The notes under the pieces are model-generated. The model made no database searches, was not told the origin of the DNA, and was given only the letters and a program-made list of their open reading frames with translations. Made by a program: the position numbers and the translations under genes. Shown here piece by piece: positions 9,083 to 18,970 of a stretch of 64,000 nt of DNA (its first letter is position 1; every line of letters starts with the position of its first letter). The stretch comes from Pseudomonas sp. p1(2021b) (GTDB lineage: Bacteria > Pseudomonadota > Gammaproteobacteria > Pseudomonadales > Pseudomonadaceae): NCBI RefSeq assembly GCF_020151015.1, contig NZ_CP083746.1, positions 4,680,501 through 4,744,500 on the forward strand, written 5' to 3'.

Positions 9083-9697
9083 GCGCACGTAGAAGAACAC
9101 CGCGACGAAGTGCATCAGGCTGCCGGCGATGACGAACAGGTGCCAGATGCCATGCCAATGGCGGAAGCGGCTGTCGAAGGCGAAGAACAGGATGCCGATG
9201 GTGTAGAACGCCCCGCCCGCCGCCAGCCAGGCGAACCCGGCACCGCCCAGGCTGTGCAGCAGGGGCTTGACTGCCACCAGGACGATCCAGCCCATCACCG
9301 CATAGATGATGATCGACAGGATCCGCGCCTCCGAGCGCGGCTTGATCTCCTGGAGCATGCCGACCACCGCCAGCCCCCAGACCACGCCGAACAGGCTCCA
9401 GCCCCAGGGGCCACGCAGGCTGACCAGGCAGAACGGGGTATAGCTGCCGGCGATCAGCAGGTAGATCGACAAGTGATCGAGCTTGCGCATGATCACCTTC
9501 GCCCGGCCGCGGGTGCTGTGGTAGAGGGTGGAGATGCTGTAGAGCAGCAGCAAGGTGCTGCCATAGATGGAGAAGCTGACGATCTTCCAGGGGTCGCCCT
9601 GCAACCCGGCCACGACGATCAGCCAGATGGCGCCGATACAGGCCAGCACGGCACCGACCAGGTGCGTCCAGGCATTAAAACGTTCACCGTAGTACAT
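9080..9697 (-). CDS. Hemolysin III family (PAQR-like) membrane protein
   Basis: 205 residues from MYYGERFNAWTHLVGA; the ATG at 9697 is chosen because CAGGAGG lies just upstream. Seven membrane segments are visible, with the conserved family features NAWTHLVGA near the N terminus, STLYHS after helix 2, KLDHLSIYLLIAGSYTPF, and the C-terminal HWHGIWHLFVIAGSLMHF. The conserved Ser, Asp and His residues fit the alkaline-ceramidase/PAQR hydrolase superfamily. The biochemical role of the bacterial members is unsettled, and the hemolysin name is historical. It lies downstream of chpC on the same strand, with a REP between, so it probably has its own transcript. Confidence 0.85.
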   Translation of the reverse strand: MYYGERFNAWTHLVGAVLACIGAIWLIVVAGLQGDPWKIVSFSIYGSTLLLLYSISTLYHSTRGRAKVIMRKLDHLSIYLLIAGSYTPFCLVSLRGPWGWSLFGVVWGLAVVGMLQEIKPRSEARILSIIIYAVMGWIVLVAVKPLLHSLGGAGFAWLAAGGAFYTIGILFFAFDSRFRHWHGIWHLFVIAGSLMHFVAVFFYVR

Positions 9698-9748
9698 GCA
9701 GACACAGACCTCCTGAAGCGTGCCAGGTTCCGCATCGCCGCTGCCCTC

Positions 9749-9780
9749 ATCGCGGGACAAGCCCGCTCCCACAGGGGCGG
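9749..9780. repeat. Single REP element
   Basis: GCGGGACAAGCCCGCTCCCA core between chpC and the hemolysin III gene. No inverted partner is visible nearby. Confidence 0.75.
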
Positions 9781-9822
9781 CGCTAGCCACCTGTTCTCTG
9801 CGCAGCGGCCCCAACCCGCATA

Positions 9823-10296
9823 CTACCCGGCGACAGGTTGCAGATCGGCGTCACGCACCATCCGCTCCAACCCCGCCAGGTCCGGCACCCTAGCCACCTG
9901 TTCGCCCACCTGCACCGCGGCCAGTTCCAGGCTGGCCAGCGGCACGTCCACGTAATTGAGCTGGCTGTCGAGCTTGCACGAGCGTGGGATGTCCTGCAGC
10001 AGCAGCGCCAGGTAGCGCAGCCCGGTATCGCCCAGGGCGTTGAGCACCACGACACGGGCCCGATCACCGCAAAGGGTTTCGCCACCACAGGCCGCCTCGA
10101 AGCCGATCAGCGGCAGCCGCTGCTGGCGCCAGTCGATCCAGCCCAGGTGCCAGGCCGGGTCATGGGCCTCGCAGGTGAACGCGCGCTGGCCGATCAGTTC
10201 GGCCACGGCGACATTGGGCAGCACCAGGGTCCGGTCGCTCATGGGCAGCAGCAGGCCGGTCAGGCTGCTGCGCTGGCCGGCGATATGTTCAAGCAT
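9823..10296 (-). CDS. chpC: CheW-like adaptor protein, ChpC type
   Basis: 157 residues from MLEHIAGQRSSLTGLLLP; the ATG at 10296 overlaps the end of chpA by 8 bases, indicating translational coupling. The body matches a CheW domain: LLPMSDRTLVLPNVAVAELI, then WIDWRQQRLPLIGFE, then RVVVLNALGDTGLRYLALLLQDIP. Such adaptors dock chemoreceptors to a CheA-type kinase. Position directly after chpA suggests ChpC of the Pil-Chp pathway; in P. aeruginosa chpB lies between the two, but here it is absent. The name rests on context. Confidence 0.75.
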   Translation of the reverse strand: MLEHIAGQRSSLTGLLLPMSDRTLVLPNVAVAELIGQRAFTCEAHDPAWHLGWIDWRQQRLPLIGFEAACGGETLCGDRARVVVLNALGDTGLRYLALLLQDIPRSCKLDSQLNYVDVPLASLELAAVQVGEQVARVPDLAGLERMVRDADLQPVAG

Positions 10297-13200
10297 GGGT
10301 CTGGCTCCAGTGGGCAATGCTCGCGAGCAATACCGACTCCTGGTACGGCTTGCCCAGGTAGTCGTTGACACCGATGGCCATCGCCCGGTCGCGGTGTTTC
10401 TGGCCTGTACGCGAAGTGATCATGATGATCGGCAGGTCCTTGAGCCGCGCGTCGCGCCGGATACGGGTGGCCACCTCGAAACCGTCCATGCGCGGCATTT
10501 CGATATCCAGCAGCAGCACGTCCGGGCGATGTTCCTCGAGCAGGGTCATGGCATCCACCCCGTCCTTGGCCGTGAGCACGTTCATGCCATGGCGCTCGAG
10601 CAGGCGGCTGGTGACCTTGCGCACGGTCACCGAGTCGTCCACCACCATCACCAGCAGACGCCGGCGTGGCGCCGGCCCGAGCAACGGCCGCTGGCCGCCA
10701 TAGCCACCCGGCAGGCGCGCCAGGCGTCGCTGCTGGCCACGCAACTGGCCGAGCAGGTCGAGGATCAGCACCACCCGGCCATCGCCCAGCAAGGTCGCGC
10801 CGGACAGCCCCGGCACCGCCGCGAACTGCGGCCCCAGGCTCTTGACCACGATCTCACGGCTGGGCGACAGGCTGTCTACCTGGATGGCGAAGGATTGCTC
10901 CTGGGAGTGCACCAGCAACACCGGCAGCGGCACGCTCTGGCCCAGCAGGCTGGGGCGGGGCCTGCCCCCTTGCAGCACTTCGCCAAGGTAACGCAGGTGG
11001 TATTCGTGCCCGGCATAGACATAGCGCGGCGCACTCAACTGGTAACAGGCCTCGAGCTCCGCGGGCGGCACGCGCACGATGCCCTCGATGGTGTTGAGCG
11101 GTATCGCGTATTGTTCATCGTCCAGGTGCACCATCAGCGCCCGGTTCATGGAGACGGTGAACGGCAGGCGAATCAGGAAACGTGCGCCCTTGCCCGGGCT
11201 CGACTCGATGCTCATGGAGCCGCCCAGCTGCTTGACCTCTTCATGGACCACGTCCATGCCAAGCCCGCGGCCGGAAATCTGGGTGATCTTCTCAGCGGTG
11301 GAAAACCCGGGGCGCAGGATGAACTGCAGGATCTCGTGGTCGCTCAAGTACGCCTGCGGGTCCAGCAAGCCGCGCTTGATCGCCTTGTTACGGACCGCCT
11401 CCAGGGGCACGCCGGCACCGTCGTCGCTCATTTCGATGACGATGTCGGCGCCCTCGTGGAGCAGGTTCAGGTGAATGGTGCCCTGCTCCGGCTTGCCGGC
11501 AGCCAGGCGCACCTCCCGGGTTTCCAGGCCATGGTCGACCGCGTTGCGCAGCATGTGCTCGAGCGGCGCCACCATGCGTTCGAGCACGCTGCGGTCCAGC
11601 TCGCCCTCGGCATTGCCGACCACCAGTTCCACCTGTTTGCCCAGCTCGCTGGCCACCTGCCGCACCACACGCTGCAGGCGCGGCACCAGGCGCTCGAAAG
11701 GCACCATCAAGGTGGCCGTCAGCCCCTCCTGCAACTGGCTGTTCACCCGCGCCTGCTGCTGCAGCAGGCTGTAGGCATCCTGGGCACGCTGGGCCAGGGT
11801 TTCCTTGAGGTCGAGCAGGTCGGAGGCCGATTCGAACAGCGCCCGCGATAACTGCTGCAACTGGGAATGGCGGTCCATTTCCAGGGGGTCGAAGTCGTCA
11901 TAGGCATCGCCTTCGGCCTGGTAACGGCTGGACATCCGCCCCTGGGTCTCGATATCCAGGCGCAGCAACTGGTCGCGCATGCGCTCCAGGGTGGTTTCCA
12001 TTTCGTTGAGGGCGAACTGGGCATCGTTGACTTGCTGCTCGATGCGGCCCCGGATGATCGAATGCTCGCTGGCCAGGTTGCCCAGGTCGTCCAGCAGCTC
12101 GGCATCCACCTTGACCATGTCGCCTGCGGCCCGCTCCGGGGTGACCGCCGGTGCTTCGGCGGCAGGCACCTCGGCCTGTGCCTGGCCTGCGGCGCTGTCG
12201 GTCAGCGCCGCGCTGCTGAAGTTGCGGATATAGTCGATCAGCGCCGTAGCGGCGTGCAGCGGTTGGCCAAGGCGCACCGCGTCGAGCATGTGGGCGAGGC
12301 GGTCATGGCAATTCTGCAGCAGGGCGAACAATGCCGGGCTCGGCGGCAGGCGGCCAGCGGCGAGCAGTTCGTAGAGGAATTCCAACTCGTGGGCCAGGTC
12401 GCCGATCGCCGCGACCTCGACCATCCGCGCCCCACCCTTGAGGGTGTGCAAGTCGCGCAGCAGGTTCTCGACCTCAATGCTGTTGCGCGGGTCGGCCTGC
12501 CAGCGGGCCAAGGCGGCGGCGGCGCTTTCGACGATATCCGAGCTTTCTTCCAGGAAGACTTCACGCAGTTCGCTGTCGCCCGGGCTCTGGGCCTCGCCTG
12601 CCCCAGGCTCGGCAACCGGCGCGGCCGGGAAGGGCAAAGGCGTCACCGTGTCGAGGCCGACCTTGCCCATCGCGTCAGGCGCCAGGGCATCGTCCAACAG
12701 GCCACGCAGGGCCGCCACGCACTCCAGGCGTGCCTCGACCTGCTGCCCGGCGGCGATCTCGTCGAACATGTCGAGCAAGGCCTCGTGGGCCTGCTGGGCC
12801 AGGCCGAAGAAGCGCCCATTGGCGGCCAGGCTGCCCTCCTCCACGGCGCCGTACAGGTCGAGCAGCGCTTCACAGACTTCATCCACCTGCCACAGCTCGG
12901 CCAGGTGGGCCGCCTGCCCGAGGGCCGTCAGGTCATCGAGCAGGGTTTCCAGCTCCTGGCGCTCGCCCGGGTGCTCCTGCCAGCGCGACAGCAGCGATTC
13001 GGCATCGAGCAGGATGTCCATGCCCTGCGCCAGGAAGGCCGCGATACGCTGCGGGTCGCGCCCGGAGCGTTGGGCCGGGGGCGGGTTCTGCTCAAGAAAT
13101 GCCAGGCGCGCATCCACCGCCTGGCCGACCTGCTCGATCAGCGCCGCGGCGTCCGGGATGGGCGCCAAGGGCGTGCTGTCGAGCTGGGCGAGGCCCAGGT

Positions 13201-15184
13201 GGAACAAAGCCCGGGCTGCCTCCAGCCATTCGAGCTCGGCGACTTGCAACGCCAGCCCGTGCCCTTTGTATTCCCGAACCAGACGGTCGAACGCCGTGGC
13301 CAGCTCGGCAATCGGCATGACACCCGCCATGGCGGCGCTGCCCTTGAGGGTATGCAGGGCGCGCTGCAGGCTGTCGCTGACGGGCGAGCCCTCGCCGTCC
13401 GCACCGCGCAGGAAGGTTTCCAGGCTGCCCAGGTGGCCCTGGGCCTCGTTGCGGAAGATTTCCAGCAATTGAGGGTCCAGCCCGTGGGCCGCCGCCACCG
13501 GTGGATTGTGGATGGCCAACTGATGCAGATGGCTGGACAAGGCCTCGGCCTCGGCCAGCGGCGTCAGGTGACCCACCGCGAAATCGGCCAGCAGGTCCGG
13601 CAAACGCACCAGCACCTGTTGCAAGGCCACCACACTCTCCGCCGCCAGGGTGATGCGCCCCTCCAATACGCGGTTGAGCAGGTGCTCGGCGCCCCAGGCC
13701 AGCTCCGCCAGGGCCTCGGCATGCACCATTCGCCCGCTGCCCTTGAGGGTATGCAGCGCCCGGCGTACCTCCACCAGCGCATCGCGCAAGGTGTTGTCGG
13801 CACGCCAGCGCAACCAGTGGCGTTCGATCTCCGGCAGCAGCTCGCCGGCTTCCTCGAGGAAAACGTCGCGCAGCTCGTCATCGATCGCCTCGGGCTCGAG
13901 GCAGGCCTGGGGCTGCTGGCATACCACGCCGATCGCCGCCAGGCTGGCACGGGCCATGTCGAGGAATGGCTGGGCGTCGGCCAGGGGGTCGGCTGCGCGC
14001 CATTGCAGATACATTTCGCCGGCACTCAGCGCTTCGGCCAGGTGCGCAAGCTCCTCGGCGGGCGGTTCCTGTTCCAAGTGGGCAAGCCAGCCCTGCACGT
14101 AACCGGCGCAACCACCGAACACCTCGGCCACCTCCGGCAGCATGAGCATGGACAAGGCACCGCGCACCTGGTGCAACAGGCCTGGCAGCGGCTGCAGGCG
14201 CTCGCGTGGCCAGCCGGACTCCAGGCAATCGCCGATCAGGTCCTTGGCCTGCTGCAACACCGCCAGCGCCTCGTTCAACACCAACTGGCGGATCTCGATC
14301 ACGTCGGCGCCCGGCAGGTTGCCCTGGCCGCTTTCATCCAAGGGCCCGACCATGCCGTTGAGGGTCGCCTCCACGTACAGCAAGGCGCCGGCGATATCCA
14401 TCAACACCGCATCGTCCACGGCTCGCTCGCCCTGGGCCAGGGCCTGCAAGGCCAGTACCTGGTCGATGATCACCCGGCGCGGTTGCTGGAAGGCCAGTAC
14501 CGCCAAGGTATCGGCGACCTGGCGCAGCGGCGCCAGCAGGGCCTCCAACTGCTCGCGCTGCTGGCGATCGCCACGCACGAACAGGTCCAGCCGCTCCTTG
14601 ATCCGTACCAGGTCGTCGCACAGCGCCATCACCACCGAACGCAACGCATCGCGGCCTTGCCCTGCCTGCAACTGTTCGCGCCAATTGCCCAGGGACAGGT
14701 CCAGGTCAGCCAGGTCGGCAGCCCCGGCCAGACGCTGCGCAGCCTGGCCGACCAGGCTGCCCTGCGGCAACGGCTCGACGCCTCGGCACCCGCGCAACTG
14801 GTTCAGCAACGGCACCACCACCAACGGCAGGTCGTGACGTGCCCCGCGCAGGCGCTCCAGGTACGGAGGCAACTGCTCGAGCCCCCGGAACAGCGCGCCG
14901 AGGCAATCGCCCCGGGGGCTGACCTGGCCATCGGCCATGGCCCGGCCGAGCAGCTCCAGTTCCTCGGCCAGGTGAGTCGCACCGCGCAGCTCGAGCATGC
15001 GCAGGCAGCCGTGCACCTGGTGCAGATTGTCGATGAAGAAGGCCAGCATTGCCGGGTCTTCCGGCTCGCTGGCGAAACGCTCCAGGGCCTGGCGGGCCTG
15101 ACCCAGGCAGTCGAGGATGGCTGCCTTGGCCCAGGCCAGGGCAACGGTGTCGTGGCGCTCGGGGCTCACGGTCGTGGGCACCAT
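10289..15184 (-). CDS. chpA: ChpA-type hybrid histidine kinase with multiple Hpt domains
   Basis: A 1631-residue CheA-like kinase of the type IV pilus chemosensory system. Three canonical phosphoacceptor motifs are visible: HTLKGSGRM (about 475), HTLKGSAAM (about 611) and HTLKGGARM (about 913). The N-terminal part holds two degenerate modules, QVHGCLRM (about 58) and QVRGALSM (about 338, Arg in place of His). A dimerisation region follows, then the HATPase (LRNAVDHGLE about 1213, DDGAGVPLEAV, GRGLGMDVV), a CheW domain (about 1370-1490) and a C-terminal receiver (VVDDSVTVRK about 1513, acceptor Asp in LLLDIEMPRMDG about 1558, KPYQE). P. aeruginosa ChpA is about 2470 residues, so this form is much shorter. 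GAGGAG precedes the ATG, 10 bases after pilJ. Confidence 0.92.
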   Translation of the reverse strand: MVPTTVSPERHDTVALAWAKAAILDCLGQARQALERFASEPEDPAMLAFFIDNLHQVHGCLRMLELRGATHLAEELELLGRAMADGQVSPRGDCLGALFRGLEQLPPYLERLRGARHDLPLVVVPLLNQLRGCRGVEPLPQGSLVGQAAQRLAGAADLADLDLSLGNWREQLQAGQGRDALRSVVMALCDDLVRIKERLDLFVRGDRQQREQLEALLAPLRQVADTLAVLAFQQPRRVIIDQVLALQALAQGERAVDDAVLMDIAGALLYVEATLNGMVGPLDESGQGNLPGADVIEIRQLVLNEALAVLQQAKDLIGDCLESGWPRERLQPLPGLLHQVRGALSMLMLPEVAEVFGGCAGYVQGWLAHLEQEPPAEELAHLAEALSAGEMYLQWRAADPLADAQPFLDMARASLAAIGVVCQQPQACLEPEAIDDELRDVFLEEAGELLPEIERHWLRWRADNTLRDALVEVRRALHTLKGSGRMVHAEALAELAWGAEHLLNRVLEGRITLAAESVVALQQVLVRLPDLLADFAVGHLTPLAEAEALSSHLHQLAIHNPPVAAAHGLDPQLLEIFRNEAQGHLGSLETFLRGADGEGSPVSDSLQRALHTLKGSAAMAGVMPIAELATAFDRLVREYKGHGLALQVAELEWLEAARALFHLGLAQLDSTPLAPIPDAAALIEQVGQAVDARLAFLEQNPPPAQRSGRDPQRIAAFLAQGMDILLDAESLLSRWQEHPGERQELETLLDDLTALGQAAHLAELWQVDEVCEALLDLYGAVEEGSLAANGRFFGLAQQAHEALLDMFDEIAAGQQVEARLECVAALRGLLDDALAPDAMGKVGLDTVTPLPFPAAPVAEPGAGEAQSPGDSELREVFLEESSDIVESAAAALARWQADPRNSIEVENLLRDLHTLKGGARMVEVAAIGDLAHELEFLYELLAAGRLPPSPALFALLQNCHDRLAHMLDAVRLGQPLHAATALIDYIRNFSSAALTDSAAGQAQAEVPAAEAPAVTPERAAGDMVKVDAELLDDLGNLASEHSIIRGRIEQQVNDAQFALNEMETTLERMRDQLLRLDIETQGRMSSRYQAEGDAYDDFDPLEMDRHSQLQQLSRALFESASDLLDLKETLAQRAQDAYSLLQQQARVNSQLQEGLTATLMVPFERLVPRLQRVVRQVASELGKQVELVVGNAEGELDRSVLERMVAPLEHMLRNAVDHGLETREVRLAAGKPEQGTIHLNLLHEGADIVIEMSDDGAGVPLEAVRNKAIKRGLLDPQAYLSDHEILQFILRPGFSTAEKITQISGRGLGMDVVHEEVKQLGGSMSIESSPGKGARFLIRLPFTVSMNRALMVHLDDEQYAIPLNTIEGIVRVPPAELEACYQLSAPRYVYAGHEYHLRYLGEVLQGGRPRPSLLGQSVPLPVLLVHSQEQSFAIQVDSLSPSREIVVKSLGPQFAAVPGLSGATLLGDGRVVLILDLLGQLRGQQRRLARLPGGYGGQRPLLGPAPRRRLLVMVVDDSVTVRKVTSRLLERHGMNVLTAKDGVDAMTLLEEHRPDVLLLDIEMPRMDGFEVATRIRRDARLKDLPIIMITSRTGQKHRDRAMAIGVNDYLGKPYQESVLLASIAHWSQTHA

Positions 15185-15194
15185 GGCTCGCTCC

Positions 15195-17255
15195 TCAACG
15201 TGGTTCGGCGGGGGCCGGCAGGGTGAAGCCGGAGACCGAGCGGCGCATCTCGCTGGCCATGCGCGCCAGGTGGCGGATGCTGTCGGCGGTGGCGCCGGAG
15301 CCGGCGGAGGTCTGCGCGGTGATCTGCTGGATCACCGCCATAGTGTGGGAGATCTGCCCGGCCGAGGAAGTCTGCAACTGGGCAGCGTCGGAAATGCTGT
15401 GGATAAGGTCGGCCAGCGTCTGCGACACGCCCTCGATCTCGGCCAGGGCGACGCCGGCGTCCTGGGCCAGGCGCGCGCCGCGCACCACCTCGGCGGTGGT
15501 CTGCTCCATGGAGATCACCGCCTCGTTGGTATCGGCCTGGATGGTGCGTACCAGCGCCTCGATCTGCCGGGTGGCCGACGACGAACGCTCGGCCAGGCGC
15601 TGCACCTCGTCGGCGACCACGGCGAAACCACGCCCGGCCTCGCCGGCGAGGGAGGCCTGGATCGCCGCATTGAGGGCGAGGATGTTGGTCTGGTCGGCGA
15701 TGTCGTCGATCAGGCTGACGATGTCGCCGATCTCCTGGGAGGACTCGCCCAGGCGCTTGATCCGCTTGGCGGTGTCCTGGATCTGCTCACGGATGTTGTC
15801 CATGCCGTGGATGGTGTTGTGCACCACCTCGTTGCCCTTGTTGGCGATGGCCACCGAGCGCTCGGCTACCTTCGCCGACTCGTAGGCGTGGGCCGACACC
15901 CGGTCGATCGATTCGACCATGTCACCTACCGCCAGGGACGCCTCGCTGATCTGCTCGGCCTGGTGCTCGGAGGCCTTGGCCAACTGGCGAGCGGTGTTCT
16001 GGGTGTCCTGCACGGCCGCCGCGACCTGCTCGGCACTGTGGTTGATGGTCGCCACCAGGTCGCGCAACTGGTCGACCGAATAGTTGATCGAGTCGGCGAT
16101 GGCCCCGGTGAAGTCCTCGGTGACCGACACGGTGACGGTCAGGTCGCCGTCAGCCAGCTCTTCGATCTCGTCGAGCAGGCGCATGATCGCTTGCTGGTTG
16201 CGTTCGTTCTTCTCGGCGGTCTCGCGCAGCTGGCGGTGGGTGGCGCGTACCATCACCAGGCCGATGAGGATGATCGAGGCCAGGGCCACCAGCCCCAGCA
16301 GGTAGCCGCCGATGGTGGCCAGGGTGCGACCACTGGCCAGGTTCTCGAAACCGTTGGCCAGGTGCGAGGCTTCGTCGAGCAGGGTCTGCGACAGGCTGAA
16401 GATGTTGCCGGCCGCCTCGCGCACGCGCAGCAGCTCCGGCGAGGTCTCGAGGATTTCATCCACGGAGCCTGCGACGAACTGGAACAGCTCGGCGATTTCG
16501 GCCAGTCGCGCGCGGGCGTCGGCGTCCTCGACCTTGGTCACCTGGATCGCTGGGTTGCCGCCGAGCATGCCCTCGAGCACCTGGCCGAAACGGCTGGCAT
16601 CGCGCCCGAAGGCATCCGCCGCCTGGGCCGAGCTGTCGTCGCCCGCCAGCACCGTGTTGACCGAGCCGAGGATGCGCTCGGCCAGCAACAGCTGGCGCTG
16701 GGCCACAGCCACCTGGCTGGCCGGCGCACCGCTCTGCAGGAGGATCTCCACGACCTTTTCATACTCGACCTGCAACTGCGGCACGGTCTCGGCCAGGGTC
16801 GCTGCCACCTGGTGCAGCGACAGCACGGTCTGCTCGCTGGCAAGGATGGTGTCGGTGTTCTTGCGCAGGTTTTCCCAGTCCTGGCGCACGGCGTCCATTT
16901 CGTCGCGCACGGCCATGGGCGCCGGCGGCAGCCCAGTGGCCTGATCACCCTCGCGCAGGTAGCGCCAGCGCCGCTCGAAGTCGTTGCGCGCATCGGACAG
17001 CAACTTGAAGGCCAACGCCTTGCCGGCCGCCGCCTCGGTGGCGTTCTTGGCGATGCGCTGGGAAAGCACGCGCAACTCGCCGGCATGGCCGATGTACTGC
17101 TTGTCGTAGTTGGCCTGGGTGTTGAGGTAGGCGAAGTTGGCGAACAGCAGGATGATCGACAGGATCAGCAGCAGGAACAGCACGGTGATCTGCGCGATGC
17201 TGCGCCGACGCGGGCTCACGACAGCCGGGGCAACGGGTGTGGCGGGTTTGTTCAC
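15195..17255 (-). CDS. pilJ: Type IV pilus methyl-accepting chemotaxis protein PilJ
   Basis: A 686-residue chemoreceptor. A first membrane helix (about 20-43, [20 protein letters not shown]) and a second (about 312-335) flank a periplasmic domain of about 270 residues containing two tandem PilJ-type segments, each with a Q/RIAKNA-like helix. HAMP follows, and then a cytoplasmic coiled coil with the hairpin tip [20 protein letters not shown], in which Gln replaces the usual Glu before [18 protein letters not shown]. PilJ passes pilus-related surface signals to the kinase ChpA via PilI/ChpC. It sits 14 bases after pilI and 10 before chpA. No pilK methyltransferase gene follows it. Confidence 0.93.
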   Translation of the reverse strand: MNKPATPVAPAVVSPRRRSIAQITVLFLLLILSIILLFANFAYLNTQANYDKQYIGHAGELRVLSQRIAKNATEAAAGKALAFKLLSDARNDFERRWRYLREGDQATGLPPAPMAVRDEMDAVRQDWENLRKNTDTILASEQTVLSLHQVAATLAETVPQLQVEYEKVVEILLQSGAPASQVAVAQRQLLLAERILGSVNTVLAGDDSSAQAADAFGRDASRFGQVLEGMLGGNPAIQVTKVEDADARARLAEIAELFQFVAGSVDEILETSPELLRVREAAGNIFSLSQTLLDEASHLANGFENLASGRTLATIGGYLLGLVALASIILIGLVMVRATHRQLRETAEKNERNQQAIMRLLDEIEELADGDLTVTVSVTEDFTGAIADSINYSVDQLRDLVATINHSAEQVAAAVQDTQNTARQLAKASEHQAEQISEASLAVGDMVESIDRVSAHAYESAKVAERSVAIANKGNEVVHNTIHGMDNIREQIQDTAKRIKRLGESSQEIGDIVSLIDDIADQTNILALNAAIQASLAGEAGRGFAVVADEVQRLAERSSSATRQIEALVRTIQADTNEAVISMEQTTAEVVRGARLAQDAGVALAEIEGVSQTLADLIHSISDAAQLQTSSAGQISHTMAVIQQITAQTSAGSGATADSIRHLARMASEMRRSVSGFTLPAPAEPR

Positions 17256-17269
17256 GGTCGATGGGTCCT

Positions 17270-17824
17270 CTACAGCGCCACGTCGAGAAAGCCCGGCGCC
17301 TGGGCCAGGGCGAACGGGCTGAAGATCGCCCAGTTGCGTTCACGGGGGAAATGGCCCTGGACGAAGGGCGCGGCAGCGCGCAACAACGGCTGCGGCGGGG
17401 ACAACTCCAGGCTGCTCAGGGCGAAGTGCTGCAGCCCCAGGACTTCATCCACCAACAGGCCTGCGAACAGCGCTTCATGGTCCAGCACCAGCACCCGCCG
17501 CTGCTTGCCCGCCAATGCCGGGCCAAGGCCGAAGAACGCGCTCAGGTCCATGACCGGCAACAGCCGGCCACGCAGGTTGGCCACTCCGCAAACCCAGGGC
17601 TGGACACCAGGCACCCGGCTGCTGCGCGGCTCGTGCAACACTTCGGCGACCTCGCCCATGGGCGCCACGAACCACTGCTGGGCAATACGAAAGCCGATAC
17701 CGCTCCACTGTTGCTGGCGGGTGTCCTGGGGCGGTTGGTCGGCCACCAGCAGACGGCAGCGCCGGTCGATGTCCAGCAGCAGTTCGAAGGCGGTCAGCGA
17801 CGCGCCCTGCGGACGGGTGGTCAA
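17270..17824 (-). CDS. pilI: CheW-like adaptor PilI (TTG start)
   Basis: 184 residues if translation begins at the TTG at 17824, whose last two bases overlap the pilH stop in a TTGA junction. The first residues are then [20 protein letters not shown]. The CheW fold is clear: [59 protein letters not shown] longer frame exists upstream, but it runs in the wrong frame through pilH, so the coupled start is preferred. It links the receptor PilJ to the kinase ChpA. Confidence 0.85.
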   Translation of the reverse strand: MTTRPQGASLTAFELLLDIDRRCRLLVADQPPQDTRQQQWSGIGFRIAQQWFVAPMGEVAEVLHEPRSSRVPGVQPWVCGVANLRGRLLPVMDLSAFFGLGPALAGKQRRVLVLDHEALFAGLLVDEVLGLQHFALSSLELSPPQPLLRAAAPFVQGHFPRERNWAIFSPFALAQAPGFLDVAL

Positions 17825-18186
17825 GCCCCGATGACCTCTTTGAGCTTGTCGATCAGCGCCGCTTCCTCCACCGGCTTGGTCAGGAAGTCCCGCGCGCCCT
17901 GGCGCGTGGCCCAGACCCGGTCGGTTTCCTGGTCCTTGGTGGTCACCACGATCACCGGAATGGCGCGGGTCTCGGGGTCCTTGCTCAACTGCCGGGTGGC
18001 CTGGAAACCGTTCATGCCGGGCATGACGATGTCCATCAACACCGCGTCGGGCTTTTCCTGGCGGGCCAGGGCCACGCCATCGGCGCCGTTGTCGGCCTTG
18101 AGCACCTGGTGGCCATGCTTCTCCAGCCAGGCGGTCAGCTTGTACATCTCTGTCGGCGAGTCGTCGACGATCAAAACTCGGGCCAT
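17821..18186 (-). CDS. pilH: Response regulator PilH
   Basis: A single receiver domain of 121 residues starting MARVLIVDDSPTEMYKL. The acidic pocket DD, acceptor Asp in AVLMDIVMPGMNG, switch Thr in VVTTKDQETD and Lys in FLTKPVEE are all present, with no output domain. PilH works with PilG downstream of ChpA to control the pilus extension and retraction motors; in P. aeruginosa it is thought to act as a phosphate sink. The start is the internal ATG at 18186, giving the family's usual length. Confidence 0.93.
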   Translation of the reverse strand: MARVLIVDDSPTEMYKLTAWLEKHGHQVLKADNGADGVALARQEKPDAVLMDIVMPGMNGFQATRQLSKDPETRAIPVIVVTTKDQETDRVWATRQGARDFLTKPVEEAALIDKLKEVIGA

Positions 18187-18232
18187 GCTGTTTCCCCATG
18201 AAGGAAAGAAGACACCGCCATGGCGGGCGGGG

Positions 18233-18634
18233 TCAGGGTGCGTGTTGGGCCTGCGCGGCGAACCCGGGCACATGGGCCCTGATCGCATCGAGCAGTTCTT
18301 CCTTGCTGAACGGTTTGGTCAGGAACTGGTCGGAGCCGACCACCCGGCCACGGGCCTTGTCGAACAGGCCGTCGCGCGAGGACAGCAGGATGACCGGGGT
18401 GTCCTTGAAGGCGCTGTTCTGCTTGATCACGGCGCAGGTCTGGTAGCCGTCCAGGCGCGGCATCAGCACATCGACGAAGATGATCCGGGGCTTGTGATCG
18501 ACGATCTTGGCCAGGGCATCGAAGCCGTCGCTGGCGGTGATCACCTCGCAGCCTGCTTCGCCGAGCAACATCTGGGCGGTGCGGCGGATCGTGCGGGAAT
18601 CGTCGATCACCATCACCTTCAGGGGTTGTTCCAT
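18233..18634 (-). CDS. pilG: Response regulator PilG
   Basis: 133 residues from MEQPLKVMVIDDSRTIRRTA: a stand-alone receiver with acceptor Asp in IIFVDVLMPRLDG, LLSSRDGLFDKARG and KPFSKEELL. It is nearly identical in layout to PilG, the regulator that activates pilus extension and adenylate cyclase signalling in P. aeruginosa. An ATG 15 bases further upstream (MVAQLMEQ) is an alternative start; neither has a convincing ribosome binding site, so the homologue-length start is used. It is the first gene of the pil-chp operon, divergent from gshB. Confidence 0.9.
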   Translation of the reverse strand: MEQPLKVMVIDDSRTIRRTAQMLLGEAGCEVITASDGFDALAKIVDHKPRIIFVDVLMPRLDGYQTCAVIKQNSAFKDTPVILLSSRDGLFDKARGRVVGSDQFLTKPFSKEELLDAIRAHVPGFAAQAQHAP

Positions 18635-18970
18635 AAGTTGGGCTACCATCGCGGCTCTGGCTGACATCCGGGGCCGCTTCGCGCCCCATCGCGGGGCAAG
18701 CCCGCTCCTACACGGCCCTGCGACAACAGAGCCCCGAGCCCGGCACAGACCCTGTGGGAGCGGGCTTGCCCCGCGATGGACTGCGCAGCAGTCCCAAGCG
18801 ACATCATGCTTGGCTCCTGTGAACGGCATCAAGCACTATGCCTGGCATTTTTAGCACAGTCCGCAGGGGCATTCCATCCGCCGCCCCCTTGACCATCGGC
18901 GTTCCCGGCGCCACCCTGAGCCACTTTTCATCGAACCATCGCGGCAATCGCCGCCAATGAGGAATTACCC
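18635..18970. other. Divergent pilG/gshB intergenic region
   Basis: 336 bases with no gene. It holds an inverted REP pair (18671-18795) and, towards gshB, the ribosome binding sequence GAGGAATTACCC. Both divergent promoters should lie here, but I cannot point to -35/-10 boxes with confidence. Confidence 0.6.
18671..18795. repeat. Inverted REP pair
   Basis: Two CGGGGCAAGCCCGCTCCTACA-type cores face each other, each followed by a short tail hairpin (GGGCCGCTTCGCGCCCC and GGACTGCGCAGCAGTCC). They lie between the divergent genes pilG and gshB. Confidence 0.85.

Noticed and set aside
11867..15226. Plus-strand 1119-residue open frame
   Set aside because: Lies opposite chpA, is rich in His/Gln/Arg/Gly with no domain, and results from the high-GC third position of the real gene.
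15117..17834. Plus-strand 905-residue open frame
   Set aside because: Antisense shadow of pilJ and pilI.
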